A stretch of DNA of 41,058 bases from Lachnospiraceae bacterium. GTDB taxonomy: Bacteria; Bacillota; Clostridia; Lachnospirales; Lachnospiraceae. The stretch's first letter is position 1, and every line of letters starts with the position of its first letter. Position numbers and translations under genes: made by a program. Location: NCBI GenBank assembly GCA_028706005.1, contig JAQWCI010000004.1, positions 1 through 41,058 of the forward strand. Direction: 5' to 3'. Positions 1-8,070 of the stretch are shown here, piece after piece. The notes beneath the pieces were generated by a model, which saw nothing but the letters and a program-made list of their open reading frames with translations, was not told the origin of the DNA and did not search any database.

Positions 1-13
1 TGATATCCTTACA

Positions 14-1270
14 TTATCTGATTTCAAACAGCGACAATATCTTCCCCGCCGTGTTCTCGAGTTTTGCCCCGGCCTCGTCCTGTGTGAGTACATCTCCATC
101 ATCGCCGGGACCAAGGATCATGTATCCGCGGCTCATAAGAATATGGCCTGTCGAAGGCGCGGCCATGTCATCGCCCTCATGGATCGCGCATTTCCACTGT
201 TCAAGGGAGCATCCGTTTTCCGCGGCTTTCTGCCTTGCCTCATCTTCTGTCGGCACTTTCACCGCCGTGCCTGTGAAATCAAAATATCTTATCTCCATTA
301 TCCTTACTTCTCGTGGTGTAAACTCGTATTTATCTCCACACTGGAACAGTATCATTTCCTGCGCTTCGTCGACGCCCGTTGCAAGCGGTGTAAAGAGATT
401 GTGAAGGTTATGGCCCGAAGGTCTTGCCGAAAGTTCTATTATGAACGGATCCCCCGCCTCATCAGAGATCATGAGATCGCAGTGTATCAGGCTGTTATCG
501 ATTCCAAGCGTGCTGACAGCTCTTGCAAGATAAGATTCCACTCTCTGTGTGAGCTCACCCTGCCTCACGCTGATGTATGCGACAGCCTCCCTTGCAGGGA
601 GCGGTGTGTTGATCTTCCTTCTAAGAAGGATCAGGTGAAATTTCCCGCCCGTGACTGCACCGTCCACGCCGTACTCGACCCCGGGCATCATATCCTCTAT
701 GATATAGTCCTCTTTTGCATGCATGGAAAGCGCACCGAATTCTGTCTGTACCTCTTCCCAGTTTTCCGCGACGGTTATGCCTCTGCTGCCGGATCCGTAT
801 CTCGGCTTTATTATTGCCGGATAGTGAATATTGTCGGTTATAGAAGTGATGAGCGCATTCATTCTCTGCGCCTGCCCGGCATCCGGTCGCCACATATCAG
901 CTGCAATAAGGAAACACGGGCAGTTCCTGAGTCCTGCCCTGCTCAATGTTTCGTGGAATTCCCATTTATCCGTGCAGAGCTCTGTGGCCTTAAGCGATAC
1001 GCCCTTAAGGTGCAGCGCGTCATTTGCCGCGCCTGTAGTTGTGAGGAATCTGCCGATCGGCGCTGTCAGCATGAACGACGGCTGTATAAGCTTCAGTCTT
1101 TCAAGAACTGCCTCTGTGTCCCTTATATCTGTAACATACGAGTTGTCAGCAGCTTTGAGCCCTGCCGCCTCTGCATCTCCGTCAAGAGCCGTGACCTCAA
1201 CTCCGAGTTTCTGCGCTGTCTTAATTGTATGAATGGATTCGGCGCTCGCGCCGATAATTGCTGCTCTCAT
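14..1270 (-). CDS. ATP-grasp superfamily ligase, substrate unknown
   Basis: About 418 aa. The N-terminus is a Rossmann-like pre-ATP-grasp fold (AAIIGASAES, then a second strand ending TALDGD). The ATP-grasp core shows the nucleotide-binding Lys strand IIKPRYGSGSRG (near 155-170), the EDMMPGVEYGVDG segment and the metal-binding strand FIIELSARPSGH (near 280). This resembles carbamoyl-phosphate synthase/biotin carboxylase-like ligases that join a carboxylate to an amine or thiol through an acyl phosphate. I start it at ATG 1270, preceded by GAGAGG; an ATG four codons upstream lacks a site. It is the last gene after a PseB-like dehydratase and a GT2 enzyme, which suggests amino-acyl or similar decoration of a surface sugar (inference). 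The substrate cannot be read from sequence. Confidence 0.85.
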   Translation of the reverse strand: MRAAIIGASAESIHTIKTAQKLGVEVTALDGDAEAAGLKAADNSYVTDIRDTEAVLERLKLIQPSFMLTAPIGRFLTTTGAANDALHLKGVSLKATELCTDKWEFHETLSRAGLRNCPCFLIAADMWRPDAGQAQRMNALITSITDNIHYPAIIKPRYGSGSRGITVAENWEEVQTEFGALSMHAKEDYIIEDMMPGVEYGVDGAVTGGKFHLILLRRKINTPLPAREAVAYISVRQGELTQRVESYLARAVSTLGIDNSLIHCDLMISDEAGDPFIIELSARPSGHNLHNLFTPLATGVDEAQEMILFQCGDKYEFTPREVRIMEIRYFDFTGTAVKVPTEDEARQKAAENGCSLEQWKCAIHEGDDMAAPSTGHILMSRGYMILGPGDDGDVLTQDEAGAKLENTAGKILSLFEIR

Positions 1271-1337
1271 TATGCCTCTCATGACTGCTTGTCTGTAGTC
1301 CTGTGTAGCTGTTTAATCGTGGATCTATTTCACCTGT

Positions 1338-2444
1338 CTACCTGATGAATTTTGCTCTCGTGTCCCTGTAGAGCCAGAGCGCCTTGTACTGCATATAGAA
1401 TCTCTTCGGATCCTTCTGCTGCATGGCGATATATTTCTGCTCCTCTTTGTCGACGCGTTCAAGGTAATACTTGTTTTGCATAAAACCTGGGAAAGCAGCC
1501 CTCATTTCCTTTGCGAGTGCCGTGACGAACTCATACCCGACATTCCTGTCGTTCTTTCCCTCACGCATGGCCGAGAACAGGGTGTTCACATAGAAGAGCA
1601 CAGTGAAGGAAAACTCGATCTCAGGCTTGTACTTCTCATAGTATCCGTAGCGTTTTGCTTCCTCTATCATCCCGCGCCCGGCTGCCATTCTGTCCTCGAG
1701 GCGCTTCCTTGTGACCGTATGAACTGTCGAAGTCTCGTGCTGATAATAATAGTAGATAGGAGCATCGTTTTCAGTCGGGAGCTTCCCCTCAGCGCCTTCG
1801 TACGGCAGATATTCAAAATGTTTTGCTCTGAGCATCCATGTGTTTGCGATCGCGTTGTCCTCGTAGAAAATATCCTCCGGGAACCTGCTCTTACAGTCGA
1901 TGATGATCTCGCGGCGGTATATTTTGACAGCCAGCGATCCGCTCTCCAATATGAGTGAGCGGTACTTCGCATCGTCCAAAACTCCCACCTGATCTGACCT
2001 GTTATTGTGTACGACTTTGCCCACATCAAATCCGTAGTGATCCGTCATACAATAATCACAGCCGACCATGTCTGCGCCTGTTGCCCCGGCCTTATTCAGA
2101 AGTTTCTCGAAATAGTCCGGGGATACCCAGTCGTCCGCGTCGACAAAACTTATCCATTCGCCGCGCGCTTCCTCAAGACCATGATTCCTGGCTCCGCCCT
2201 GGTGCCGATTCCGCTCGTTCCTCAGAGCGCGAAAAACACAGTGGTTCTCACTGCATCCACTGTGCTCTTCATTATGCCCTGCAGCATATTTTTGTATTAT
2301 TTCCCATGATCCATCTGTAGAACAATCATCGACGGCGAGGATTTCATAATCATCAATTGTCTGACCTGTCAGACTGTCGAGACAATGATCCAGTTTACCT
2401 GCGCCAGCCATATTGTAGACCGGAACGATCACACTGAGTTTCAT
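1338..2444 (-). CDS. Family 2 glycosyltransferase
   Basis: 368 aa with a GT-A fold. It opens with KLSVIVPVYNMAGAGKLDHC, then VDDCSTDGS (nucleotide-sugar binding) and SFVDADDW, the DxD-type metal/UDP-sugar motif near residue 100. The rest is a helical acceptor-side domain with no membrane segment, so it is a cytoplasmic enzyme transferring a sugar from a nucleotide donor. An AAGG site lies about 9 nt upstream of the ATG. It sits 20 bp after the dehydratase gene and 67 bp before the ATP-grasp gene, consistent with a surface polysaccharide or protein-glycosylation operon. Donor and acceptor are unknown. Confidence 0.9.
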   Translation of the reverse strand: MKLSVIVPVYNMAGAGKLDHCLDSLTGQTIDDYEILAVDDCSTDGSWEIIQKYAAGHNEEHSGCSENHCVFRALRNERNRHQGGARNHGLEEARGEWISFVDADDWVSPDYFEKLLNKAGATGADMVGCDYCMTDHYGFDVGKVVHNNRSDQVGVLDDAKYRSLILESGSLAVKIYRREIIIDCKSRFPEDIFYEDNAIANTWMLRAKHFEYLPYEGAEGKLPTENDAPIYYYYQHETSTVHTVTRKRLEDRMAAGRGMIEEAKRYGYYEKYKPEIEFSFTVLFYVNTLFSAMREGKNDRNVGYEFVTALAKEMRAAFPGFMQNKYYLERVDKEEQKYIAMQQKDPKRFYMQYKALWLYRDTRAKFIR

Positions 2445-2464
2445 TTATAAAGACCTTCTGCGTT

Positions 2465-3481
2465 TCAGTTTTCTTCCGTAGCGACTTCCAAAAGTCTTCT
2501 GCGTATGTCTTCGACGTTCATCCATTCGGTATTCGTTCCTGATGAATAAACAAAGCCATCAGCTACTGTCTTTCCTGACATGTCGCGAACCTGCCTGTCA
2601 TTGAAGGTTATCTGAGGATATACGATGAAATATTTATCATATTCCATTGTGTTCGCGGCATCTTCTGCCGTGACCATGACCTCATGCAGCTTCTCGCCGG
2701 GACGTATCCCGACCTCATTTGTTTTGCATCCTGGAAGCATCGCTTCAGCAAGGTCCTTCACGTAGAATGAAGGGATCTTGCTTATGAATGTCTCTCCGCC
2801 GTGGCCTTCTTCAAGAGCCTTGATCACCAGCTGAACGCCCTGTGTCAGGCTGATCCAGAATCTGCTCATGCGGTAGTCTGTGATGGGAAGTGTCGTCTGC
2901 CCCTCTTCAATAAGTGTCTTGAAGAACGGGATGACGCTGCCGCGGCTGCCGGCCACGTTTCCGTAACGGACGATACAAAAACTTATATCGCAGCTGCCTG
3001 AATATGCATTCGCCGACATGAAAAGTTTGTCTGAAACAAGCTTTGTGCCGCCATAAAGATTGACAGGATTTACAGCCTTGTCAGTCGAAAGTGCGACGAC
3101 CTTTTTCACATTTGTATCAAGGCAGGCATCGATTACATTCATCGCACCGTTTATATTGGTTTTTATGGCTTCTGCGGGATTGTACTCGCAGGCTGGGACC
3201 TGTTTGAGCGCCGCAGCGTGAATGACATAATCTACGCCGCCCCTGAGTGCTCTCTCCAGTCTTTCCCTGTCACGCACATCACCGATGAAGTAGCGCATCT
3301 TGTCCTCATACTTTTTGAAGACCGGATCGTTGCTCATCACGAACTGTTTGTACTCGTCTCTTGAGTAGATTATGATCTTTTTCGGGTCATAATTTCTCAG
3401 CACATATTTTGTAAAACACTTGCCGAACGAGCCTGTGCCCCCGGTGATAAGTATTGTTTTGCCATCTATTACGTTTGACAT
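2465..3481 (-). CDS. pseB: UDP-GlcNAc 4,6-dehydratase (inverting), PseB-like
   Basis: 338 aa, extended short-chain dehydrogenase. It has the NAD(P) motif GGTGSFGK near residue 11, STDKAVNP, and the YGGTK pair supplying catalytic Tyr and Lys. The long match to the PseB/FlaA1 family includes RDEYKQFVM and RPGEKLHEVM. The family converts UDP-GlcNAc to a 4-keto-6-deoxy sugar, the first step toward pseudaminic acid or related sugars. The start at 3481 is chosen because GGAGGAA lies 4 nt upstream; a longer in-frame reading to 3529 has no such site. No other pse genes are in the window, so the final sugar is not determined; a FlaA1/CapD-type role is the alternative. Confidence 0.85.
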   Translation of the reverse strand: MSNVIDGKTILITGGTGSFGKCFTKYVLRNYDPKKIIIYSRDEYKQFVMSNDPVFKKYEDKMRYFIGDVRDRERLERALRGGVDYVIHAAALKQVPACEYNPAEAIKTNINGAMNVIDACLDTNVKKVVALSTDKAVNPVNLYGGTKLVSDKLFMSANAYSGSCDISFCIVRYGNVAGSRGSVIPFFKTLIEEGQTTLPITDYRMSRFWISLTQGVQLVIKALEEGHGGETFISKIPSFYVKDLAEAMLPGCKTNEVGIRPGEKLHEVMVTAEDAANTMEYDKYFIVYPQITFNDRQVRDMSGKTVADGFVYSSGTNTEWMNVEDIRRRLLEVATEEN

Positions 3482-3525
3482 TTCTTCCTCCTGACGGAAC
3501 TTTTTCTGACTGTGAATAAGAGTTG

Positions 3526-3687
3526 TCACTTATCGCAGTGCTTTTCTTCACGTTTCTTCTTCGAGCACGCGGCGCAGTTTCCATTGCACTCTGTACAACC
3601 GCTCCCGTGGTGTCTCACCACATATGATATCGCCGCGATCATCGCTGCGGCAAATATTATTATCAATACTATGTCACCTATACTCAT
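3526..3687 (-). CDS. FeoB-associated Cys-rich small membrane protein
   Basis: 53 aa, easily missed. ATG 3687 is preceded by GGTGAG, and TGA ends at 3526. One hydrophobic helix (residues about 5-24, DIVLIIIIF-type) is followed by HHGSGCTECNGNCAACSKKK, a C-x2-C-x3-C-x2-C cluster, then a basic tail with one more Cys. This matches the FeoB-associated Cys-rich membrane protein family, which sits just after feoB in many anaerobes; a role in assembling the FeoB pore or handling Fe2+ is proposed for related small Feo proteins. It starts 15 nt after the feoB stop. The surrounding order feoA-feoB-this gene supports the call. Confidence 0.85.
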   Translation of the reverse strand: MSIGDIVLIIIFAAAMIAAISYVVRHHGSGCTECNGNCAACSKKKREEKHCDK

Positions 3688-3702
3688 ATGCTCACCGTAA
3701 TT

Positions 3703-5706
3703 TTACAATCTGCTCGCTATCTGATAGAAGACGAGCGCCGCAACATATGCCACACCGCACTGCATCAGAACGACCTTGAGTGCCTCCAGTCCGGAATGCA
3801 GCTCCGATTTTACTGTCGTGATAGCTGCAACGCATGGAGTGTATAGTAGTGTGAATATCAGGAAACTCATGGCCGTTACCGGTGTCATCAGTGTGGAAAG
3901 GAGTGCCGGGAGAGCTGATGTTTTGGCACCCAGCAGAACGCTCAGCGTTCCCACTATTGTTTCCTTTGCCGTAAAGCCCGATATCAGTGCTGTGACGAAC
4001 TTCCAATCTCCGAATCCGAGCGGCTCGAAAACAGGAACTATAAGCTGTCCTATAAGTGCAAGCAGGCTTCCCGAGCTGTCGCTCACGAAATTAAGTCTCG
4101 TGTCAAAACTCTGCAGGAACCATATTATCATAGTTGCGATAAAAATCGTTGTGAAAGCTCTTGTGAGGAAATCCTTCGCCTTATCCCAGAGGAGCTGCGC
4201 CACTGATTTTGGCATCGGCAGTCTGTAGTTAGGAAGCTCCATGACAAACGGAACGGGGTTGCCCCTGAACGCTGTTTTCTTGAGGATCAGTGCAACTATT
4301 ATGCCAACGGCTATGCCCAGAAAATAGAGAAGTGTCATCATAAGCGCCGAATATTTCGGGAAGAACGCAGCGCAAAATACAGCATAGATCGGGATCTTCG
4401 CCGAACAGCTCATGTATGGCACAAGGTAGATCGTCATCTTGCGGTCACGCTCTGAAGATAGTGTCCTCGCCGACATTATTGCCGGTACAGAGCAGCCAAA
4501 ACCTATGAGCATAGGCACAAATGAGCGCCCCGACAGGCCGATCTTTCTAAGCAGCCTGTCCATAATGAATGCGATCCTAGCCATGTATCCTGTATCTTCA
4601 AGGATCGATAGAAAGAAGAACAGGACTACGATGATCGGCAGGAAACTGAGCACCGATCCGACTCCGGCAAAAGCACCCTTCACGATCATGCTGTGAACGA
4701 CAGGGTTTATGCCGTAAGCTGTAAGTCCGGCGTCGACAAGTGCCGTGAGTGCATCTATTCCACTTGAGAGGATATCCGAAAGAAATGATCCGATGACATT
4801 AAATGTCAGGAAGAAGACCATCGCCATTATGATGACAAAACAGGGAAGAGCCGTCCATTTTCCGGTCAGGATCCTGTCGATCTTCTCGGAGCGCATGTGT
4901 TCCTTGCTCTCCTGGCTCTTTACTACCGATCCTTTTACGACGCCTTCGATGAACGAATAGCGCATGTCTGCAAGCGCTTCATTCCTGTCGAACTGAGTAT
5001 CATGTTCCATTTCGACAATGCTGTGCTCAATGAGTTCTTTTTCGTTCTCGTCGAGTCCGAGCTTGTCGGCAAAACTCTCATCGCCCTCTATTATCTTTGT
5101 CGCGCAGAATCTTGGCGATATTCTGATTTTCTGTGCGTGATCCTCTATGACATGCGATACTGCGTGAATGCATCTGTGTACAGGTCCCGGGCTGCAGAAA
5201 TCCATCACTGTCGGGAAAACCTGATCTGATGCCACTCTCACGATCTGGTGTATAAGCTCGGAAATACCTTCATCCTTGGCAGCACTTATGGGAATACACG
5301 GAACCCCAAGGGCTGTTGACATTTTCTTAACATCTATAGAACCGCCGTTGCCCCTGACCTCATCCATCATGTTAAGCGCAACTACCATGGGGATATGAAG
5401 TTCGAGGAGCTGCAGTGTCAGGTACAGATTTCTTTCAATGTTTGTTGCATCTACTATGTTGATTATTCCATCGGGATGGTTGTTGAGGATGAAGTCACGC
5501 GTGACGATCTCCTCATCAGTGTACGGGCGAATGGAATAAATACCGGGGAGGTCTACGACCTGACAGTCTTTTGCATCCCTTATGTCGCCTATCTTCTGAT
5601 CTACCGTGACTCCCGGGAAATTACCAACGTGTTGATTTGATCCCGTAAGTACATTGAATAACGTGGTCTTGCCACAATTCTGATTTCCTGCCAAAGCAAA
5701 AATCAT
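3703..5706 (-). CDS. feoB: Ferrous iron transporter FeoB
   Basis: 667 aa. The N-terminal G domain has G1 GNQNCGKTT (7-15), G3 DLPG (52-55) and G4 NMMD (112-115). A helical spacer follows, then a membrane part from about residue 288 with paired gate regions (IGFGCSVPAIM, YMSCSAKIPIY) typical of FeoB. It imports Fe2+ across the cytoplasmic membrane with GTP hydrolysis. The length fits the family. The start overlaps the feoA stop by 4 nt (ATGA), so the two are translationally coupled. Confidence 0.97.
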   Translation of the reverse strand: MIFALAGNQNCGKTTLFNVLTGSNQHVGNFPGVTVDQKIGDIRDAKDCQVVDLPGIYSIRPYTDEEIVTRDFILNNHPDGIINIVDATNIERNLYLTLQLLELHIPMVVALNMMDEVRGNGGSIDVKKMSTALGVPCIPISAAKDEGISELIHQIVRVASDQVFPTVMDFCSPGPVHRCIHAVSHVIEDHAQKIRISPRFCATKIIEGDESFADKLGLDENEKELIEHSIVEMEHDTQFDRNEALADMRYSFIEGVVKGSVVKSQESKEHMRSEKIDRILTGKWTALPCFVIIMAMVFFLTFNVIGSFLSDILSSGIDALTALVDAGLTAYGINPVVHSMIVKGAFAGVGSVLSFLPIIVVLFFFLSILEDTGYMARIAFIMDRLLRKIGLSGRSFVPMLIGFGCSVPAIMSARTLSSERDRKMTIYLVPYMSCSAKIPIYAVFCAAFFPKYSALMMTLLYFLGIAVGIIVALILKKTAFRGNPVPFVMELPNYRLPMPKSVAQLLWDKAKDFLTRAFTTIFIATMIIWFLQSFDTRLNFVSDSSGSLLALIGQLIVPVFEPLGFGDWKFVTALISGFTAKETIVGTLSVLLGAKTSALPALLSTLMTPVTAMSFLIFTLLYTPCVAAITTVKSELHSGLEALKVVLMQCGVAYVAALVFYQIASRL

Positions 5707-5957
5707 ATACTGCTGTCCACCTTCCAGACGTCCCTGACGTCGGTGATCTCTATGTTTCTGGCTTCTTCGAGCCGGAGCGTGAGTTCGTAGCCTCGTATCC
5801 TTATCTCAATAGGATCTCCCATAGGCGCAGTTTTAACATGAGTCACGTCCGTGCGTGGAATAAGTCCCATATCGAGAAAACGGAGCCGCAACGGTCCCTC
5901 TCCCCCCACCTTGGTAATGGTTGCTGTCTGTCCTGTTTTAAGTTCTGCAAGCATCAT
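5703..5957 (-). CDS. feoA: FeoA, SH3-like Feo partner
   Basis: 84 aa with a single FeoA/SH3-like beta-barrel fold: LKTGQTATITKV, then LRFLDMGLIPRTDV and DPIEIRIRGYELTLR, the family's core motifs. It is a small cytosolic partner needed for FeoB-mediated Fe2+ uptake. Two Met codons begin the frame (5957 and 5954); an AAGGGGATG stretch upstream gives a loose site and does not decide between them. It is the first gene of feoA-feoB-small Cys protein. Upstream are two strong hairpins that separate it from glgB. Confidence 0.93.
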   Translation of the reverse strand: MMLAELKTGQTATITKVGGEGPLRLRFLDMGLIPRTDVTHVKTAPMGDPIEIRIRGYELTLRLEEARNIEITDVRDVWKVDSSI

Positions 5958-6003
5958 GTAAAGCTCTCATCCCCTTAGTTGCATATTACCATGCTTAATG
6001 CCC

Positions 6004-6055
6004 CGAGGTGGTGCTACGCACCACCTCGTAGATCAGAATCAGACAAAGTCTGATT
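6004..6055. repeat. Two tandem intergenic hairpins between glgB and feoA
   Basis: A perfect 11-bp stem (CGAGGTGGTGC, 3-nt loop, GCACCACCTCG) spans 6004-6028. A second perfect 8-bp stem (AATCAGAC, AAA, GTCTGATT) spans 6037-6055. No long T-run follows on the minus strand, so these could be an inefficient glgB terminator, an mRNA-stabilising structure or an intergenic palindromic element. Confidence 0.75.
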
Positions 6056-6062
6056 TGGATCA

Positions 6063-8018
6063 TTAGTATTCAAATATAAGTGCTCCGAATGACGGAAGAT
6101 CAAATTCAAGATACTGATCCTTGTAATCGCAGTTTCCGGCCTGAGCCCTGAGTGTCTTCGGTACAATGCTGTCCTCAGGCGCTCCGTATTCCTTAAGTGC
6201 ACTGTTGAGAAGCAGTTTGTATACGCCCTTCTTAGGAGCGCCTATGCGATAGCCCTCACGCTTCACAGGTGTCATATTGAGTATGAACATAAGGCATTTT
6301 GGATTAGTATCACATCTTCTTATAAAGCTGTAGATACTTCTGTCCTTGTCATCAGCGTTGATCCATTCAAATCCTGCCCAGTCGTTATCTATTGAGTACA
6401 TGCATGGATATTTGTTATAAATCTCAAGAAGTCTGCCAAAATACTTCTGCATTCCGGCATTGAGCTGATTCTGCAGCAGATACCAGTCGAGCTCTCTCTC
6501 CTCGCTCCACTCTCTCTCCTGCCCGAATTCCTGCCCCATGAACAGAAGCTTCTTGCCGGAGTGTCCCATCATATATGTGTAACCGACTCTCAGGTTGGAA
6601 TATTTGTCGACCTGTAAGCCCGGCATCTTCTCGACCATCGAGCACTTTAGGTGAACGACTTCGTCATGTGATATCGGCAGAATATAGTTTTCCGCATTGT
6701 TGTAACTCATTGCAAATGTCAGTGAGTAGTGCGAGCCCCTGCGCATTATCGGATCTAGCTTCATGTACTCGCAGAAATCGTGCATCCAGCCCATATTCCA
6801 CTTGAACATAAATCCAAGGCTGTCTGTTCCAATTTCTCCGGTAACATTCGGCCATGCCGTGGACTCCTCGGCAATGGTCAGGAATCCCGGATACGATCCG
6901 CGGATGACTGAATTCATATGCTGGAAAAACACGATGGCATCGAGGTTCTTGTTCCCGCCGTATCTGTTCGGCAGCCACTGTCCTTCCTTCTTGCCGTAAT
7001 CGAGATACAGCATGGAAGCCACAGCATCTACACGGATGCCATCTACATGGTATTCGCGCAGCCAATACAGCACGTTTGCGATGAGGAAATTCTTGACCTC
7101 AGGTTTTGCCAGATTGAAGATCTTTGTTCCCCAGTCAGGATGCTCTCCGCGCCTCGGATCCGGATCCTCATATATGCATTTTCCGTCAAAACATGCGAGT
7201 CCGTGAGCGTCCGGGCAGAAATGCGCAGGCACCCAGTCCAGGATCACACCGATCCCGTTTGCGTGCAGCTTGTTTACAAGATACATAAGATCCTTTGGGT
7301 CCCCATATCTCGATGTCGGCGCATAGTAACCAGTCACCTGGTATCCCCATGAGCCATCAAAAGGATGCTCCAGAATACCCATGAGCTCTATGTGCGTGAA
7401 CTTCATTTTCTTAAGATACTCGACTATCCTGTCAGCAAATTCTCTATAAGTATAAAAACTGTTGCCTTTTTCGCGGTGCCTCATCCACGAACCGATATGG
7501 CACTCATAGATCGCCATCGGCTGTTTGTTGGGGTCTGTCTTCTCCCGCTTTGTCATCCAGCCGGAGTCCGCCCACTCAAAACCTGTTATATCAGTTATCT
7601 TTGATGCTGTCCCTGGACGCAGTTCAGCCGCATTTGCATAAGGATCAGCCTTATAAAGCTTCTCCCCGTCAGGTCCGTAAATGAGAAATTTGTACAGTTC
7701 GTTTGTGCCCACCTTCGGAATAAAAACGGACCAGATACCTTCTCCGCTCTCATTCTTTGTCATTGGGTACTGGTTCTCATCCCACCCGTTGAAGGAGCCT
7801 ATAACATAGACTGACTTCGCGTTCGGCGCCCATACAGCAAAGAAAACTCCTTTTACGCCCTTTTCCTCAGAAGGATGCGCGCCGAGTTTTTTGTAAATAT
7901 CGTAGTGCGTCCCCTGTCCGAACAGATAACAGTCAACATCAGAAATAAACAGTTTATTCTTATCCTTATTTACCGGTTTCTTTGCTTTAGTGACTTTAGT
8001 TACACTGCTGGCAGCCAT
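6063..8018 (-). CDS. glgB: 1,4-alpha-glucan branching enzyme GlgB
   Basis: 651 aa, GH13. An N-terminal CBM48-like beta-sandwich (about 55-140, WAPNAKSVYVIGSFNGWD) precedes the catalytic barrel. Catalytic residues are visible: nucleophile D331 in GIRVDAV, acid/base Glu in IAEEST (384/385) and D452 in ISHDEVVH. It makes alpha-1,6 branches in glycogen in the cytoplasm. GGGGAGGATAA precedes the ATG. An unusual Lys-rich stretch of about 20 aa leads the protein. It follows the TPR/AAA-like gene by 52 bp, so they are probably co-transcribed; no other glg genes are here. Confidence 0.97.
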   Translation of the reverse strand: MAASSVTKVTKAKKPVNKDKNKLFISDVDCYLFGQGTHYDIYKKLGAHPSEEKGVKGVFFAVWAPNAKSVYVIGSFNGWDENQYPMTKNESGEGIWSVFIPKVGTNELYKFLIYGPDGEKLYKADPYANAAELRPGTASKITDITGFEWADSGWMTKREKTDPNKQPMAIYECHIGSWMRHREKGNSFYTYREFADRIVEYLKKMKFTHIELMGILEHPFDGSWGYQVTGYYAPTSRYGDPKDLMYLVNKLHANGIGVILDWVPAHFCPDAHGLACFDGKCIYEDPDPRRGEHPDWGTKIFNLAKPEVKNFLIANVLYWLREYHVDGIRVDAVASMLYLDYGKKEGQWLPNRYGGNKNLDAIVFFQHMNSVIRGSYPGFLTIAEESTAWPNVTGEIGTDSLGFMFKWNMGWMHDFCEYMKLDPIMRRGSHYSLTFAMSYNNAENYILPISHDEVVHLKCSMVEKMPGLQVDKYSNLRVGYTYMMGHSGKKLLFMGQEFGQEREWSEERELDWYLLQNQLNAGMQKYFGRLLEIYNKYPCMYSIDNDWAGFEWINADDKDRSIYSFIRRCDTNPKCLMFILNMTPVKREGYRIGAPKKGVYKLLLNSALKEYGAPEDSIVPKTLRAQAGNCDYKDQYLEFDLPSFGALIFEY

Positions 8019-8070
8019 TTATCCTCCCCTTCCGCAGACAGCATCGCTGCCGCGGTATATCAGTCATAAC

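Noticed and set aside
143-1345. Long plus-strand open frame (about 400 codons)
   Set aside because: It is antisense to the ATP-grasp gene, shows no domain and no proper ribosome binding site.
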